Shown in pieces: positions 42,689-52,643 of a DNA stretch of 64,000 nucleotides. The position numbers and the translations under genes were made by a program. A model generated the notes under the pieces. The model was given only the letters and a program-made list of their open reading frames with translations, ran no database searches and had not been told where the DNA came from. Origin of the DNA: Ferdinandcohnia sp036962685 (GTDB lineage Bacteria; Bacillota; Bacilli; Bacillales; Bacillaceae_L); contig NZ_JBALOP010000016.1 in assembly GCF_036962685.1 (NCBI RefSeq), positions 1 to 64,000 of the forward strand. Reading direction: 5' to 3'. Position 1 is the first letter of the stretch. The number at the start of each line of letters is the position of its first letter.

Positions 42689-43159
42689 TTACCAACGGTA
42701 GTGAGCAAATGCTTTGTTTGCTTCTGCCATTTTGTGAGTATCTTCACGCTTCTTAACAGATGCACCAGAGTTGTTAGCTGCATCTAGGATTTCGTTAGCT
42801 AAACGCTCTTCCATCGTTTTTTCACCACGAAGACGAGAATAGTTTACTAACCAACGTAAACCTAAAGTAGTACGACGGTCTGGGCGAACTTCAACAGGAA
42901 CTTGATAGTTTGCACCACCTACACGACGTGCTTTTACTTCTAGGACAGGCATGATGTTTTTGATTGCTTGTTCAAACACTTCCATTGCATCTTTACCTGA
43001 ACGTTGTTGAACTAATTCAAACGCATTATATAAAATCGCTTGTGATTTACCTCTTTTTCCATCAACCATCATTTTGTTGATTAAACGAGTTACAAGCTTT
43101 GAATTGTAAATCGGATCTGGTAATACATCTCTTTTAGCAACAGGTCCTTTACGAGGCAT
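42689..43159 (-). CDS. rpsG: 30S ribosomal protein S7
   Basis: A 156-residue S7 (MPRKGPVAKRDVLPDPIYNS), primary binder of the 3' domain of 16S rRNA. Ends MAEANKAFAHYRW. Follows rpsL by 38 bases; GGAGGAAA before ATG 43159. Confidence 0.97.
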   Translation of the reverse strand: MPRKGPVAKRDVLPDPIYNSKLVTRLINKMMVDGKRGKSQAILYNAFELVQQRSGKDAMEVFEQAIKNIMPVLEVKARRVGGANYQVPVEVRPDRRTTLGLRWLVNYSRLRGEKTMEERLANEILDAANNSGASVKKREDTHKMAEANKAFAHYRW

Positions 43160-43197
43160 TGATATTTCCTCCTTTCAGTCTTAAATATGTTAGTCTA

Positions 43198-43620
43198 TTA
43201 TTTCTTAGCCGCTTTTGGTCTCTTAGTACCGTATTTAGAACGACTTTGCGCACGGTTATTAACACCAGCAGTATCTAGCGCACCACGAACGATGTGATAA
43301 CGCACCCCTGGTAAGTCCTTAACACGTCCACCACGAATTAGTACAACACTGTGCTCTTGTAAGTTGTGACCAATTCCTGGGATGTAAGCAGTAACCTCAA
43401 TTCCGTTTGTTAAACGTACACGAGCATACTTACGAAGCGCCGAGTTCGGCTTCTTAGGAGTCATAGTACCAACACGAGTACAAACACCACGCTTTTGAGG
43501 TGAAGTAGTATTAGTTTGTGACTTTTTGAAGCTGTTATAACCTTTATTTAAAGCTGGAGAGTCTGAAGTTGAAACTTTTGTTTCACGACCCTTACGAATT
43601 AATTGGTTAATTGTAGGCAT
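43198..43620 (-). CDS. rpsL: 30S ribosomal protein S12
   Basis: A 140-residue S12 starting MPTINQLIRKGRETK. GTMTPKKPNSALRKYARV carries the wild-type Lys56 whose change gives streptomycin resistance, so this strain should be sensitive at this site. The second resistance site, in the PGVRYHIVRG region, is also unaltered. Confidence 0.97.
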   Translation of the reverse strand: MPTINQLIRKGRETKVSTSDSPALNKGYNSFKKSQTNTTSPQKRGVCTRVGTMTPKKPNSALRKYARVRLTNGIEVTAYIPGIGHNLQEHSVVLIRGGRVKDLPGVRYHIVRGALDTAGVNNRAQSRSKYGTKRPKAAKK

Positions 43621-43725
43621 TATTTGTTTCCTCCCTTCCACTTTCTTTAAGACCACATATCCAGGTGGTTCATTTTTTTACAAAAAACAAAGTCTTTGTA
43701 GAACCTTTTTCCACAAAAACAGTTT

Positions 43726-43974
43726 TTAATTAATAATCGCCACAGTAGAAGCCCCTACTTCGATTCCGCAAGCTTTTCCGAGCTTCTTCATCGAATCAAC
43801 CTTTGATATCGGAATTTGTTGTTCTTCAGCCAATTGTAACACTTTATTAATTACACGGCGATCAGCATCTTCTGCTACAACAATTTCTAATACTTTATCG
43901 GTTTGTATTGCTTTTACTGCTTGCTTAGTACCAATAATAATCTTCTTTGCCTGTAATACTTTTTCATAAGACAT
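43726..43974 (-). CDS. rplGB: L7Ae family K-turn-binding ribosomal protein (YbxF)
   Basis: An 82-residue L7Ae/L30e fold protein starting MSYEKVLQAKKIIIGTKQAV, the B. subtilis YbxF length. YbxF binds RNA kink-turns. ATG 43974 is preceded by GGAGGAT; the upstream in-frame extension is leader sequence. First gene of the str operon, driven by a strong promoter. Confidence 0.93.
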   Translation of the reverse strand: MSYEKVLQAKKIIIGTKQAVKAIQTDKVLEIVVAEDADRRVINKVLQLAEEQQIPISKVDSMKKLGKACGIEVGASTVAIIN

Positions 43975-44018
43975 ATAAAATATCCTCCAAAGTAACAGGT
44001 TTAAGGAGCACCTTAGAT

Positions 44019-44047
44019 ATATTAACACCCTAAGAGAAGGATGTCAA
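44019..44047 (-). promoter_or_regulatory. str operon promoter
   Basis: On the minus strand TTGACA (44042-44047), 17 bases, TAATAT (44019-44024), between rpoC and the L7Ae-family gene. Predicted start about 38 bases before ATG 43974. Confidence 0.78.
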
Positions 44048-44114
44048 CCACAAGTAAATAAAATTATTTTGCTCGTAGTAGACATCCAATATCTTAGATA
44101 TGCTCTTCTAACCT

Positions 44115-47100
44115 TTATTCAACACCCACTGGATCTTCTTGTTGCTGGGCAACTACCGGTTCTGCACGACGATAGCGAGTCATACCTGTACCTGCTGGAA
44201 CAAGCTTACCAATAATTACATTTTCTTTTAATCCTAGTAACTCATCACGTTTTCCTTTAATTGCAGCATCAGTTAGGACACGTGTTGTCTCCTGGAATGA
44301 CGCAGCAGATAGGAATGAATCAGTTTCTAGTGATGCCTTTGTAATACCCAGAAGTACTGGTCTACCAGTAGCAGGAGCTTTACCTTCTAGTAAAACTTTC
44401 GTGTTTGCATCAGTGAACTGATGTACATCAAGTAATGATCCTGGTAATACATCTGTGTCGCCTGCATCTGTGACTCTAACTTTACGAAGCATTTGTCTTA
44501 CCATTACTTCAACGTGTTTATCACCGATTTCAACACCCTGCATACGATATACTTTTTGTACTTCTTTTAATAGGTATTCCTGGACAGCTGTCGTATTTGT
44601 AACCTTTAATAATTCCTTCGGATCTACGGAACCTTCTGTTAGTACCTGACCACTCTCAACCTGCTCTCCTTCAGCAACCTTCAAGCGAGCGCTGTAAGGT
44701 GCAGTGTACGAACGAGATTCTACATCACCTTGGATCACAATTTCTTGCTGTCTATCTTTTACTTCGTTAATGGACGTGATTACACCATTAATTTCCGTAA
44801 TAACGGCTTGACCTTTCGGATTTCTCGCTTCAAATAGCTCTTGAATACGAGGTAAACCTTGAGTAATGTCGTCTCCTGCAACCCCACCAGTATGGAACGT
44901 ACGCATTGTAAGCTGTGTTCCCGGTTCACCGATAGATTGAGCAGCGATGATACCAACTGCTTCACCAACTTCAACCTCTGATCCTGTTGCAAGATTTCGG
45001 CCATAACATTTTTTACATACGCCATGGCGTGTATTACATGTAAATGCAGAACGAATTGTTACTTCTTCAACACCCGCATCTACAATTGCTATTGCGAGAT
45101 CTTCTGTTATTAATTCGTTTTCTGCAACTAACACTTCATTTGTTTCTGGGTGGACAACTTTCTTTCTTGCATAACGGCCATGTAGACGCTCATCGAGAGG
45201 TTCAATTATTTCTGTTCCCTCTTTTAACGCACTAACGAGTAAGCCACGGTCTGTTCCACAGTCATCTTCACGTACGATAACGTCTTGAGCAACGTCAACT
45301 AGACGTCTTGTTAAGTAACCAGAGTCCGCTGTCTTTAGGGCTGTATCTGCAAGACCTTTACGCGCACCGTGAGTCGAGATAAAGTACTCTAATACCGTTA
45401 AACCTTCACGGAAGCTTGATTTAATTGGAAGTTCAATGATACGTCCAGCCGGGTTCGCCATAAGTCCACGCATACCAGCTAACTGTGTGAAGTTAGACGC
45501 GTTACCACGGGCACCTGAATCACTCATCATGAAGATCGGGTTACGCTTATCAAGTGAAGCCATTAGCTTACTTTGAATTGTATCCTTCGCAGCACTCCAG
45601 ATTGAGATAACACGATCATAACGCTCATCCTCTGTAATTAAACCACGTCTAAATTGTTTTAATACATTATCAACCTTCGCTTGTGCTTGTGCTAAAATCT
45701 CTTCTTTTTCAGCTAGTACAACAATGTCAGCCACACCAACGGTAATACCTGCTTTTGTTGAATGCTTAAATCCAAGATCCTTCATGCGGTCAAGCATTTT
45801 TGAGGTTTCTGTAATTTTAAAACGTTTGAAGACTTCGGCGATAATATTACCGAGAATTTTCTTCTTGAACGGATCAACCTGTTCCTGACTTTGAATTAAT
45901 TCTTTAACATTTGCACCTTTAGGAATGAAATACTTTTCAGGTGTTTTCACTTCCAGGTTCGTTTTTGTAGGTTCGTTAATATACGGGAACGATTTAGGAA
46001 GAATCTCGTTAAAAATTAACTTACCAACTGTTGTCATAAGCAACATGTTATTTTGTTCTTCGGTAAATGTCTCGTTATTTAGTGAACCAGCATGTACAGC
46101 AACCCTTGTGTGGTAGTGTACATAGCCATTTTGATACGCAAGAATAGCTTCGTTTGTATCCTTAAAGACCATTCCTTCACCGATTGCACCAGGACGTTCC
46201 ATCGTTAGGTAATAGTTACCTAATACCATATCCTGTGATGGCGTAACAACTGGTTTTCCATCCTTCGGGTTAAGAATGTTTTGTGCTGCTAACATTAGTA
46301 TCCTTGCTTCTGCCTGTGCTTCTGCAGAAAGTGGTACGTGAACCGCCATTTGGTCACCGTCGAAGTCTGCGTTATAGGCAGTACAAACGAGTGGGTGAAG
46401 ACGAATTGCGCGTCCTTCAACTAATGTTGGTTCGAAAGCTTGGATTCCTAATCGGTGCAATGTAGGGGCACGGTTTAAGAGAACCGGATGCTCCTTAATG
46501 ACTGATTCGAGCACATCCCAAACCTCTGGTTGAACGCGTTCGATTTTACGCTTTGCACTCTTTATGTTATGAGCAAGCCCTTTTTCAACAAGCTCTTTCA
46601 TTACAAATGGTTTAAATAATTCCAATGCCATTTCCTTAGGTAAACCACATTGGTACATCTTAAGGTTTGGACCTACTACGATAACGGAACGTCCAGAGTA
46701 GTCTACACGTTTACCTAATAGGTTTTGACGGAAACGACCTTGTTTCCCTTTCAACATATGAGAAAGTGATTTTAATGGACGATTACCAGGACCTGTAACA
46801 GGTCTTCCACGACGTCCATTATCAATCAATGCATCAACCGCTTCTTGAAGCATACGTTTTTCGTTCTGAACGATAATGCTTGGTGCACCTAAATCTAAGA
46901 GACGTTTTAAACGATTGTTACGGTTAATAACACGACGATATAAGTCATTTAAATCTGAAGTTGCAAAACGTCCACCGTCAAGCTGAACCATTGGTCGTAG
47001 TTCAGGAGGAATAACTGGTAGTACATCAAGAATCATCCATGAAGGCTCATTGCCTGAGTTACGGAATGCCTCTAGTACCTCTAGTCGTTTAATTGCACGA

Positions 47101-47711
47101 GTTCTTCTTTGTCCTTGAGAAGTTTTTAATTCTTCTTTAAGGGCATCAACTTCTTTTTCTAGATCAATATCAAGAAGAAGCTTTTTAATCGCTTCGGCAC
47201 CCATTGCTGCATGGAATGTGTTTCCGTATTTTTCACGGTATGCACGGTATTCCTTTTCGGAAAGCAATTGCTTTTTATCTAAAGGAGTATCTCCAGTTTC
47301 GGTTACTACATAGGATGCGAAATAAATAACTTCTTCAAGTGCCCTAGGAGACATATCTAAAACAAGTCCCATTCGGCTTGGAATTCCTTTGAAATACCAA
47401 ATATGTGATACAGGTGCAGCAAGTTCAATATGTCCCATGCGTTCACGACGAACTTTTGCACGAGTTACTTCAACGCCGCATCGGTCACAGACGACACCTT
47501 TGTAGCGAACACGCTTGTATTTACCACAGTGACATTCCCAGTCCTTTTGCGGACCAAAGATTCGTTCACAGAATAACCCATCTTTTTCTGGTTTTAATGT
47601 ACGATAGTTGATTGTTTCTGGCTTCTTCACTTCACCGAAAGACCATGAACGGATTTTATCGGGTGAAGCGAGACCAATGCTCATGTATTCAAAATTATTA
47701 ACATCTAGCAA
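44115..47711 (-). CDS. rpoC: RNA polymerase beta' subunit
   Basis: A 1198-residue beta' subunit. Zinc site CHCGKYKRVRYKGVVCDRCG near the N-terminus, catalytic NADFDGDQM, and bridge/trigger helix region are complete; the C-terminus ends in an acidic tail. The start codon is TTG, as in B. subtilis rpoC, with GGGAGGT seven bases upstream. It follows rpoB by 130 bases containing a strong hairpin. Confidence 0.97.
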   Translation of the reverse strand: MLDVNNFEYMSIGLASPDKIRSWSFGEVKKPETINYRTLKPEKDGLFCERIFGPQKDWECHCGKYKRVRYKGVVCDRCGVEVTRAKVRRERMGHIELAAPVSHIWYFKGIPSRMGLVLDMSPRALEEVIYFASYVVTETGDTPLDKKQLLSEKEYRAYREKYGNTFHAAMGAEAIKKLLLDIDLEKEVDALKEELKTSQGQRRTRAIKRLEVLEAFRNSGNEPSWMILDVLPVIPPELRPMVQLDGGRFATSDLNDLYRRVINRNNRLKRLLDLGAPSIIVQNEKRMLQEAVDALIDNGRRGRPVTGPGNRPLKSLSHMLKGKQGRFRQNLLGKRVDYSGRSVIVVGPNLKMYQCGLPKEMALELFKPFVMKELVEKGLAHNIKSAKRKIERVQPEVWDVLESVIKEHPVLLNRAPTLHRLGIQAFEPTLVEGRAIRLHPLVCTAYNADFDGDQMAVHVPLSAEAQAEARILMLAAQNILNPKDGKPVVTPSQDMVLGNYYLTMERPGAIGEGMVFKDTNEAILAYQNGYVHYHTRVAVHAGSLNNETFTEEQNNMLLMTTVGKLIFNEILPKSFPYINEPTKTNLEVKTPEKYFIPKGANVKELIQSQEQVDPFKKKILGNIIAEVFKRFKITETSKMLDRMKDLGFKHSTKAGITVGVADIVVLAEKEEILAQAQAKVDNVLKQFRRGLITEDERYDRVISIWSAAKDTIQSKLMASLDKRNPIFMMSDSGARGNASNFTQLAGMRGLMANPAGRIIELPIKSSFREGLTVLEYFISTHGARKGLADTALKTADSGYLTRRLVDVAQDVIVREDDCGTDRGLLVSALKEGTEIIEPLDERLHGRYARKKVVHPETNEVLVAENELITEDLAIAIVDAGVEEVTIRSAFTCNTRHGVCKKCYGRNLATGSEVEVGEAVGIIAAQSIGEPGTQLTMRTFHTGGVAGDDITQGLPRIQELFEARNPKGQAVITEINGVITSINEVKDRQQEIVIQGDVESRSYTAPYSARLKVAEGEQVESGQVLTEGSVDPKELLKVTNTTAVQEYLLKEVQKVYRMQGVEIGDKHVEVMVRQMLRKVRVTDAGDTDVLPGSLLDVHQFTDANTKVLLEGKAPATGRPVLLGITKASLETDSFLSAASFQETTRVLTDAAIKGKRDELLGLKENVIIGKLVPAGTGMTRYRRAEPVVAQQQEDPVGVE

Positions 47712-47802
47712 GGGGCCTACCTCCCTTTTGATCTACAGGATTACCCTAATTGACCTTTGCTTTGAATGACTTACAATCAAATGCGCCTTTGGGGCTTTAA
47801 CA

Positions 47803-47836
47803 ATATTCAGCAGGAGTATGTACTTCTGCTGAATAT
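47803..47836 (-). other. long hairpin between rpoB and rpoC
   Basis: A 16-bp stem (ATATTCAGCAG-AGTA and its complement, one G-T wobble) with a 2-base loop lies six bases after the rpoB stop. It has no uridine tract on the minus strand. It may be an RNase III-type processing site that separates rpoB and rpoC messages. Confidence 0.6.
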
Positions 47837-47841
47837 GTTAT

Positions 47842-50800
47842 CTATTCTTTTACAACTGCGTTCTTTTCTAATTCCACGTCGATTTGTTGGTCAGAATCAA
47901 GGGATATTCCCTCCGATTGACTTGCTTCTTCATCTTCATCTAAATCGCGCATTTCAATCTCTTCTTCATCACCGGAAAGCATCTTCACATCTAATCCTAG
48001 TGACTGAAGTTCTTTAATCAATACTTTGAACGATTCAGGGACACCAGGTTCTGGTACATTTTCACCCTTAACAATCGCTTCATATGTCTTCACACGACCA
48101 ACTACATCGTCTGATTTAACTGTTAGGATTTCTTGTAGCGTATATGCAGCACCATAAGCTTCAAGCGCCCAAACTTCCATCTCACCGAAACGTTGTCCTC
48201 CAAACTGAGCTTTACCACCAAGTGGCTGCTGCGTAACAAGAGAATAAGGTCCAGTTGAACGAGCATGGAGTTTGTCATCAACCATGTGTGCTAATTTAAT
48301 CATATACATAACACCAACAGAGACACGATTATCAAACGGTTCACCCGTTCTTCCGTCGTATAATACTGTCTTCGCATCACGAGACATTCCAGCTTCCTCT
48401 AACGTATCCCACACATCTTCTTCAGTTGCTCCATCAAAAACTGGTGACGCAACATGGATGCCCAGTGATCTAGCAGCCATACCTAAGTGAAGCTCTAGAA
48501 CCTGACCAATGTTCATACGTGACGGAACCCCTAATGGATTTAACATGATATCGATTGGTGTTCCATCTGGAAGGAATGGCATATCCTCTTCTGGAAGAAT
48601 TCTTGAAATTACCCCTTTATTTCCGTGACGACCAGCCATCTTATCGCCTTCGTGAATTTTACGTTTTTGAACGATATAGACACGAACAAGCTGGTTTACA
48701 CCTGGTGGTAATTCATCTCCGTCTTCACGGTTAAATACTTTCACATCAAGGATAATCCCTTCACCACCATGTGGTACACGAAGAGAAGTATCACGGACCT
48801 CACGCGCTTTTTCACCGAAGATGGCATGTAAAAGTCGTTCTTCTGCTGTAAGCTCAGTTACCCCTTTAGGAGTAACCTTACCTACAAGTAGATCTCCATC
48901 TTTTACTTCTGCACCAATACGAATGATTCCACGTTCGTCAAGATTACGTAACGCATCTTCCCCAACGTTCGGAATATCACGTGTGATTTCTTCAGGTCCT
49001 AATTTTGTATCACGTGATTCTGATTCATATTCTTCAATATGAATTGATGTATACACATCGTCTTTTACAAGTCTTTCACTCATAATGATGGCATCTTCAT
49101 AGTTATATCCATCCCAAGTCATAAAACCAACAAGAACGTTGCGTCCTAAAGCCAGTTCACCTTGTTCCATTGAAGGACCATCTGCAAGGATTTCTCCTTT
49201 TACAACTTCGTCCCCTTCTGTAACAATTGGGCGTTGGTTATAACATGTACCTTGGTTAGAGCGGATAAATTTAAGAAGACGATATTTATCAAGGTCACCT
49301 TTTACCTTTTGACCATCTACTTCTGCATAGCGACGTACCCAAATTTGTTTTGCTTCTACACGTTCAACAACACCCGGGTGTTTACAGATAACAGCAGCAC
49401 CTGAGTCTTTACCAGATACATATTCCATACCTGTACCAACAAGTGGAGCCTCTGGGTTCATTAATGGAACAGCTTGACGTTGCATGTTCGCACCCATAAG
49501 CGCACGGTTCGAGTCGTCATTTTCTAAGAATGGAATACAAGCTGTTGCAGCAGATACAACTTGTTTTGGCGATACGTCCATGTAGTCAATTCGATCGCGG
49601 TGAACAACTGTGTTTTCACCCTTGAAACGAGCAACTACATCTTCATCTAAGAATTCACCTTCGTCACTTAAACGTGAATTCGCCTGAGCGGTAACATAGT
49701 TATCTTCTTCATCTGCTGTTAAGTAATCAATTCGGTCTGTAACTTTACCTGTCTCAGGATCAACTCTTCGATATGGAGTTTCAATAAATCCAAATCGATT
49801 CACTTTTGCATAGGATGATAATGAGTTGATTAGTCCGATATTTGGACCTTCCGGCGTTTCAATCGGACACATACGGCCATAGTGAGAGTAGTGAACGTCA
49901 CGCACTTCAAATCCTGCACGTTCACGTGTTAGTCCACCTGGTCCTAATGCTGATAGTCTTCGTTTATGTGTTAATTCTGCTAATGGATTTGTTTGGTCCA
50001 TGAATTGTGAAAGCTGTGAACTACCAAAGAATTCTTTAATAGACGCAATCACCGGTCGAATATTGATTAGTTGTTGTGGAGTAATAGTATTCGTATCTTG
50101 AATTGACATTCTCTCACGAACAACACGTTCCATTCTTGATAATCCGATACGGAATTGGTTTTGCAGAAGCTCACCAACAGAACGTAAACGACGATTACCT
50201 AGATGGTCGATATCATCTGTATCTCCAACCTGATGTAACAGGTTAAAGAAATAGCTAATAGAAGAAAGAATATCCGCTTGTGTAATATTCTTAACGCCTT
50301 CTTCAACATAGGCATTTCCAATGACATTAATGACTTGTTCGCCATCCGGATCATTTGGAGCGTAAATTTTAATAGATTGAAGAATCGTTTCTTCATCAAT
50401 TACGCCGCCTGATGGTTGAAGTGTTTTAAAACCAATGCCATTCTCTAAATACGGAATGACACGATCTAGCGTTCTACGATCAAGAAGAGTATCTTTTTCT
50501 ACGATGATTTCACCTGTTTCAGGATCAACAAGTGTTTCCGCTAAACGTTGATTAAACAAACGGTTTTTAATATGAAGTTTTTTATTAATCTTGTAACGAC
50601 CTACACTTGCAAGATCGTAACGCTTAGGATCAAAAAAGCGTGATTCTAATAAACTTTTTGCGTTATCTACTGTCGGAGGTTCTCCTGGACGTAGACGCTC
50701 ATATATTTCTAGTAATGCTTTTTCTGTACTTTCTGTGTTGTCTTTCTCAAGCGTGTTACGTAAATATTCGTTCTCACCGAATAAATCGATGATTTCTTGA

Positions 50801-51411
50801 TCAGAGCCGAACCCAAGCGCGCGTAAAAGAACCGTTACCGGTAATTTTCGGGTACGGTCGATACGAACATACACGACATCCTTCGCATCTGTTTCATACT
50901 CTAACCATGCACCACGGTTTGGAATTACCGTTGCAGTAAAGCCACGTTTTCCATTTTTATCAACTTTACCACTAAAATAGACACTCGGTGAACGAACCAA
51001 TTGAGAAACAATTACACGTTCTGCACCATTGATAACGAATGTTCCTGTTTCTGTCATGAGTGGGAAGTCACCCATAAATACGTCTTGATCTTTTACTTCA
51101 CCAGTTTCTTTATTGATCAAACGCACCTTAACTCGAAGTGGTGCTGAATAAGTAACATCTCTTTCTTTTGATTCTTCGACAGAATACTTTGGCTCACCTA
51201 AACTGTAATCAATGAACTCTAGAGATAGGTTACCTGTAAAATCTTCAATCGGGGAAATATCCTGGAACATCTCCCTAAGACCCTCATCAAGAAACCACTG
51301 ATAAGAAGAGGTTTGAATCTCAATAAGATTTGGTAATTCTAAAACTTCACTAATACGAGCATAACTTCTTCGTTGGCGGTGTCGTCCATACTGAACTAGT
51401 TGACCTATCAA
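47842..51411 (-). CDS. rpoB: RNA polymerase beta subunit
   Basis: A 1189-residue beta subunit. The rifampicin cluster reads SQLSQFMDQTNPLAELTHKRRLSALG, wild type. I choose TTG 51411 (then IGQLVQYGRHRQRR), matching the TTG start of B. subtilis rpoB, with GAGGGGTGA at normal spacing; the GTG at 51420 lies within that site. It ends in an acidic C-terminal tail. Upstream is a 490-base leader instead of direct linkage to the methyltransferase gene. Confidence 0.96.
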   Translation of the reverse strand: MIGQLVQYGRHRQRRSYARISEVLELPNLIEIQTSSYQWFLDEGLREMFQDISPIEDFTGNLSLEFIDYSLGEPKYSVEESKERDVTYSAPLRVKVRLINKETGEVKDQDVFMGDFPLMTETGTFVINGAERVIVSQLVRSPSVYFSGKVDKNGKRGFTATVIPNRGAWLEYETDAKDVVYVRIDRTRKLPVTVLLRALGFGSDQEIIDLFGENEYLRNTLEKDNTESTEKALLEIYERLRPGEPPTVDNAKSLLESRFFDPKRYDLASVGRYKINKKLHIKNRLFNQRLAETLVDPETGEIIVEKDTLLDRRTLDRVIPYLENGIGFKTLQPSGGVIDEETILQSIKIYAPNDPDGEQVINVIGNAYVEEGVKNITQADILSSISYFFNLLHQVGDTDDIDHLGNRRLRSVGELLQNQFRIGLSRMERVVRERMSIQDTNTITPQQLINIRPVIASIKEFFGSSQLSQFMDQTNPLAELTHKRRLSALGPGGLTRERAGFEVRDVHYSHYGRMCPIETPEGPNIGLINSLSSYAKVNRFGFIETPYRRVDPETGKVTDRIDYLTADEEDNYVTAQANSRLSDEGEFLDEDVVARFKGENTVVHRDRIDYMDVSPKQVVSAATACIPFLENDDSNRALMGANMQRQAVPLMNPEAPLVGTGMEYVSGKDSGAAVICKHPGVVERVEAKQIWVRRYAEVDGQKVKGDLDKYRLLKFIRSNQGTCYNQRPIVTEGDEVVKGEILADGPSMEQGELALGRNVLVGFMTWDGYNYEDAIIMSERLVKDDVYTSIHIEEYESESRDTKLGPEEITRDIPNVGEDALRNLDERGIIRIGAEVKDGDLLVGKVTPKGVTELTAEERLLHAIFGEKAREVRDTSLRVPHGGEGIILDVKVFNREDGDELPPGVNQLVRVYIVQKRKIHEGDKMAGRHGNKGVISRILPEEDMPFLPDGTPIDIMLNPLGVPSRMNIGQVLELHLGMAARSLGIHVASPVFDGATEEDVWDTLEEAGMSRDAKTVLYDGRTGEPFDNRVSVGVMYMIKLAHMVDDKLHARSTGPYSLVTQQPLGGKAQFGGQRFGEMEVWALEAYGAAYTLQEILTVKSDDVVGRVKTYEAIVKGENVPEPGVPESFKVLIKELQSLGLDVKMLSGDEEEIEMRDLDEDEEASQSEGISLDSDQQIDVELEKNAVVKE

Positions 51412-51648
51412 CCCATTCACCCCTCATATCAAGCGTTATTAATCTTGCTAATTTATAAATACTTACTAATTATTAAAGTCTACTTTGGGAAACTTATATA
51501 ATCAGTAAGAATGTTAACCACAAATCAAAATGATAGGACACATAACGCAGCCTATCAATTCCTAAATTACTCGACTTTTCATGCCAAATATGCACTGGTT
51601 TTTGTCTTTATAATTGCATTTAGGCAATAAAAAACAACCTTTTTTATA

Positions 51649-51683
51649 GACAAAAAGAAAAAGGGTTTCTACTAAGAAAACCA
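51649..51683 (-). terminator. intrinsic terminator-like element in the rpoB leader
   Basis: On the minus strand GGTTTTC-TTAGTA-GAAACC is followed by CTTTTTCTTTTTG. It lies about 240 bases before rpoB and about 110 bases after a promoter-like sequence, so it could terminate upstream transcripts or attenuate rpoB. Confidence 0.45.
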
Positions 51684-51794
51684 CACTTTCAAAAACAAAC
51701 TATTGATTTTATTAGTTTTTCCATACATACTATATTTATACATATATTTAATTTTTTAGTTATACATGGAAAAATTACATATCGGCATTATATA

Positions 51795-51823
51795 ATGCTA
51801 CCACACGAAAAATAGCCAGTCAA
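51795..51823 (-). promoter_or_regulatory. candidate promoter upstream of rpoB
   Basis: On the minus strand TTGACT (51818-51823), 17 bases, TAGCAT (51795-51800) with a TGG extension before the -10. The -10 overlaps a 14-bp palindrome GCATTATATAATGC (51785-51798), a possible repressor or hairpin site. Confidence 0.4.
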
Positions 51824-51857
51824 CAGGTTTTTGTTTTTGTCAAGCACATTTTTTAGG

Positions 51858-51914
51858 CCCACACGATGTGGGTCACAAAGACGTTGCCACAGGACGTGGC
51901 GTTCTTAGTCTTTG
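51858..51914. repeat. compound hairpin element at the end of the methyltransferase gene
   Basis: A first hairpin CCCACA-CGA-TGTGGG (51858-51872) is followed by an outer stem CAAAGAC/GTCTTTG (51876-51882, 51908-51914) enclosing GCCAC-AGGAC-GTGGC. The last codons of the methyltransferase gene form part of the outer stem. I recall similar segments elsewhere in Bacillaceae genomes, suggesting a dispersed repeat. Confidence 0.55.
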
Positions 51915-52528
51915 ACCCTAAGCCCGATTGTTCGTACAGCTTTAATAATATGGTAGCCTTTTTTTCTCGCAACGACTTCTACCTCTTCAAAAACTGTTTC
52001 AAGCTTCTGTATTGCAGATGGAGCTCCCTGCTTCTTTTGGATCACAACCCAAAGCTCTCCTCCAGGTACTAAATACTGATAACTTTCTTCCAAAATATGA
52101 TGAACGACCTTTTTCCCTGCACGAATTGGCGGGTTAGAAATAATCGCAGCAAAACCACGAGTTTCTACTTTTGTAAATAAATCACTTTGGTGAATTTCAA
52201 CATTGTGAACTTTATTCATTTCCGCATTCTTTTTCGCAAGCTCAATCGCTCGCTCATTCACATCAATCATTTCAACTGAACGTTCATTATGTACTTTTGC
52301 TAGCGCAAGACCAATCGGCCCATACCCACAACCAATATCTAAAAACGGACCAGCAACTTTAGGAGCACGAAATTCCTCTACTAGTAATCTCGACCCAAAG
52401 TCAACCTCGTCTTTCGAAAAAACACCGCTATCGCTTGTAAAAGAAAAAGAATGTCCCTTTAAAGCAAATGTCCATGTTTTTTGATTACTTGCTACCGTAG
52501 GTTTGCTAGTATAATAATGTTCGGCCAT
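51905..52528 (-). CDS. ybxB: class I SAM-dependent methyltransferase, RsmC-like (YbxB)
   Basis: A 207-residue single-domain methyltransferase. SAM-binding FLDIGCGYGPIGLALAK and catalytic NPPIRAGKKVVH match the RsmC/RsmD-type guanine-N2 rRNA methyltransferases, here the one-domain Gram-positive form. Located between rplL and rpoB exactly as B. subtilis ybxB. Target is probably 16S rRNA G1207 (family inference). The gene end overlaps a compound hairpin. Confidence 0.9.
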   Translation of the reverse strand: MAEHYYTSKPTVASNQKTWTFALKGHSFSFTSDSGVFSKDEVDFGSRLLVEEFRAPKVAGPFLDIGCGYGPIGLALAKVHNERSVEMIDVNERAIELAKKNAEMNKVHNVEIHQSDLFTKVETRGFAAIISNPPIRAGKKVVHHILEESYQYLVPGGELWVVIQKKQGAPSAIQKLETVFEEVEVVARKKGYHIIKAVRTIGLRVKD

Positions 52529-52595
52529 TTATGTATCTCCCAACATAAGAGTATATGAACAGTATACCCGTATCATTCCAAAACAATGAAAGTTT

Positions 52596-52628
52596 AAAAA
52601 AAGCTCGCTTTCTTAGCGAGCTTTTTCT
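52596..52628 (-). terminator. terminator after rplL
   Basis: AAAAAGCTCGCT-TTCTT-AGCGAGCTTTTT: a strong stem with A-run and T-run flanks, bidirectional in form. It lies 16 bases after the rplL stop and before the ybxB gene. Confidence 0.88.
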
Positions 52629-52643
52629 TACGTTCATTAGTTA

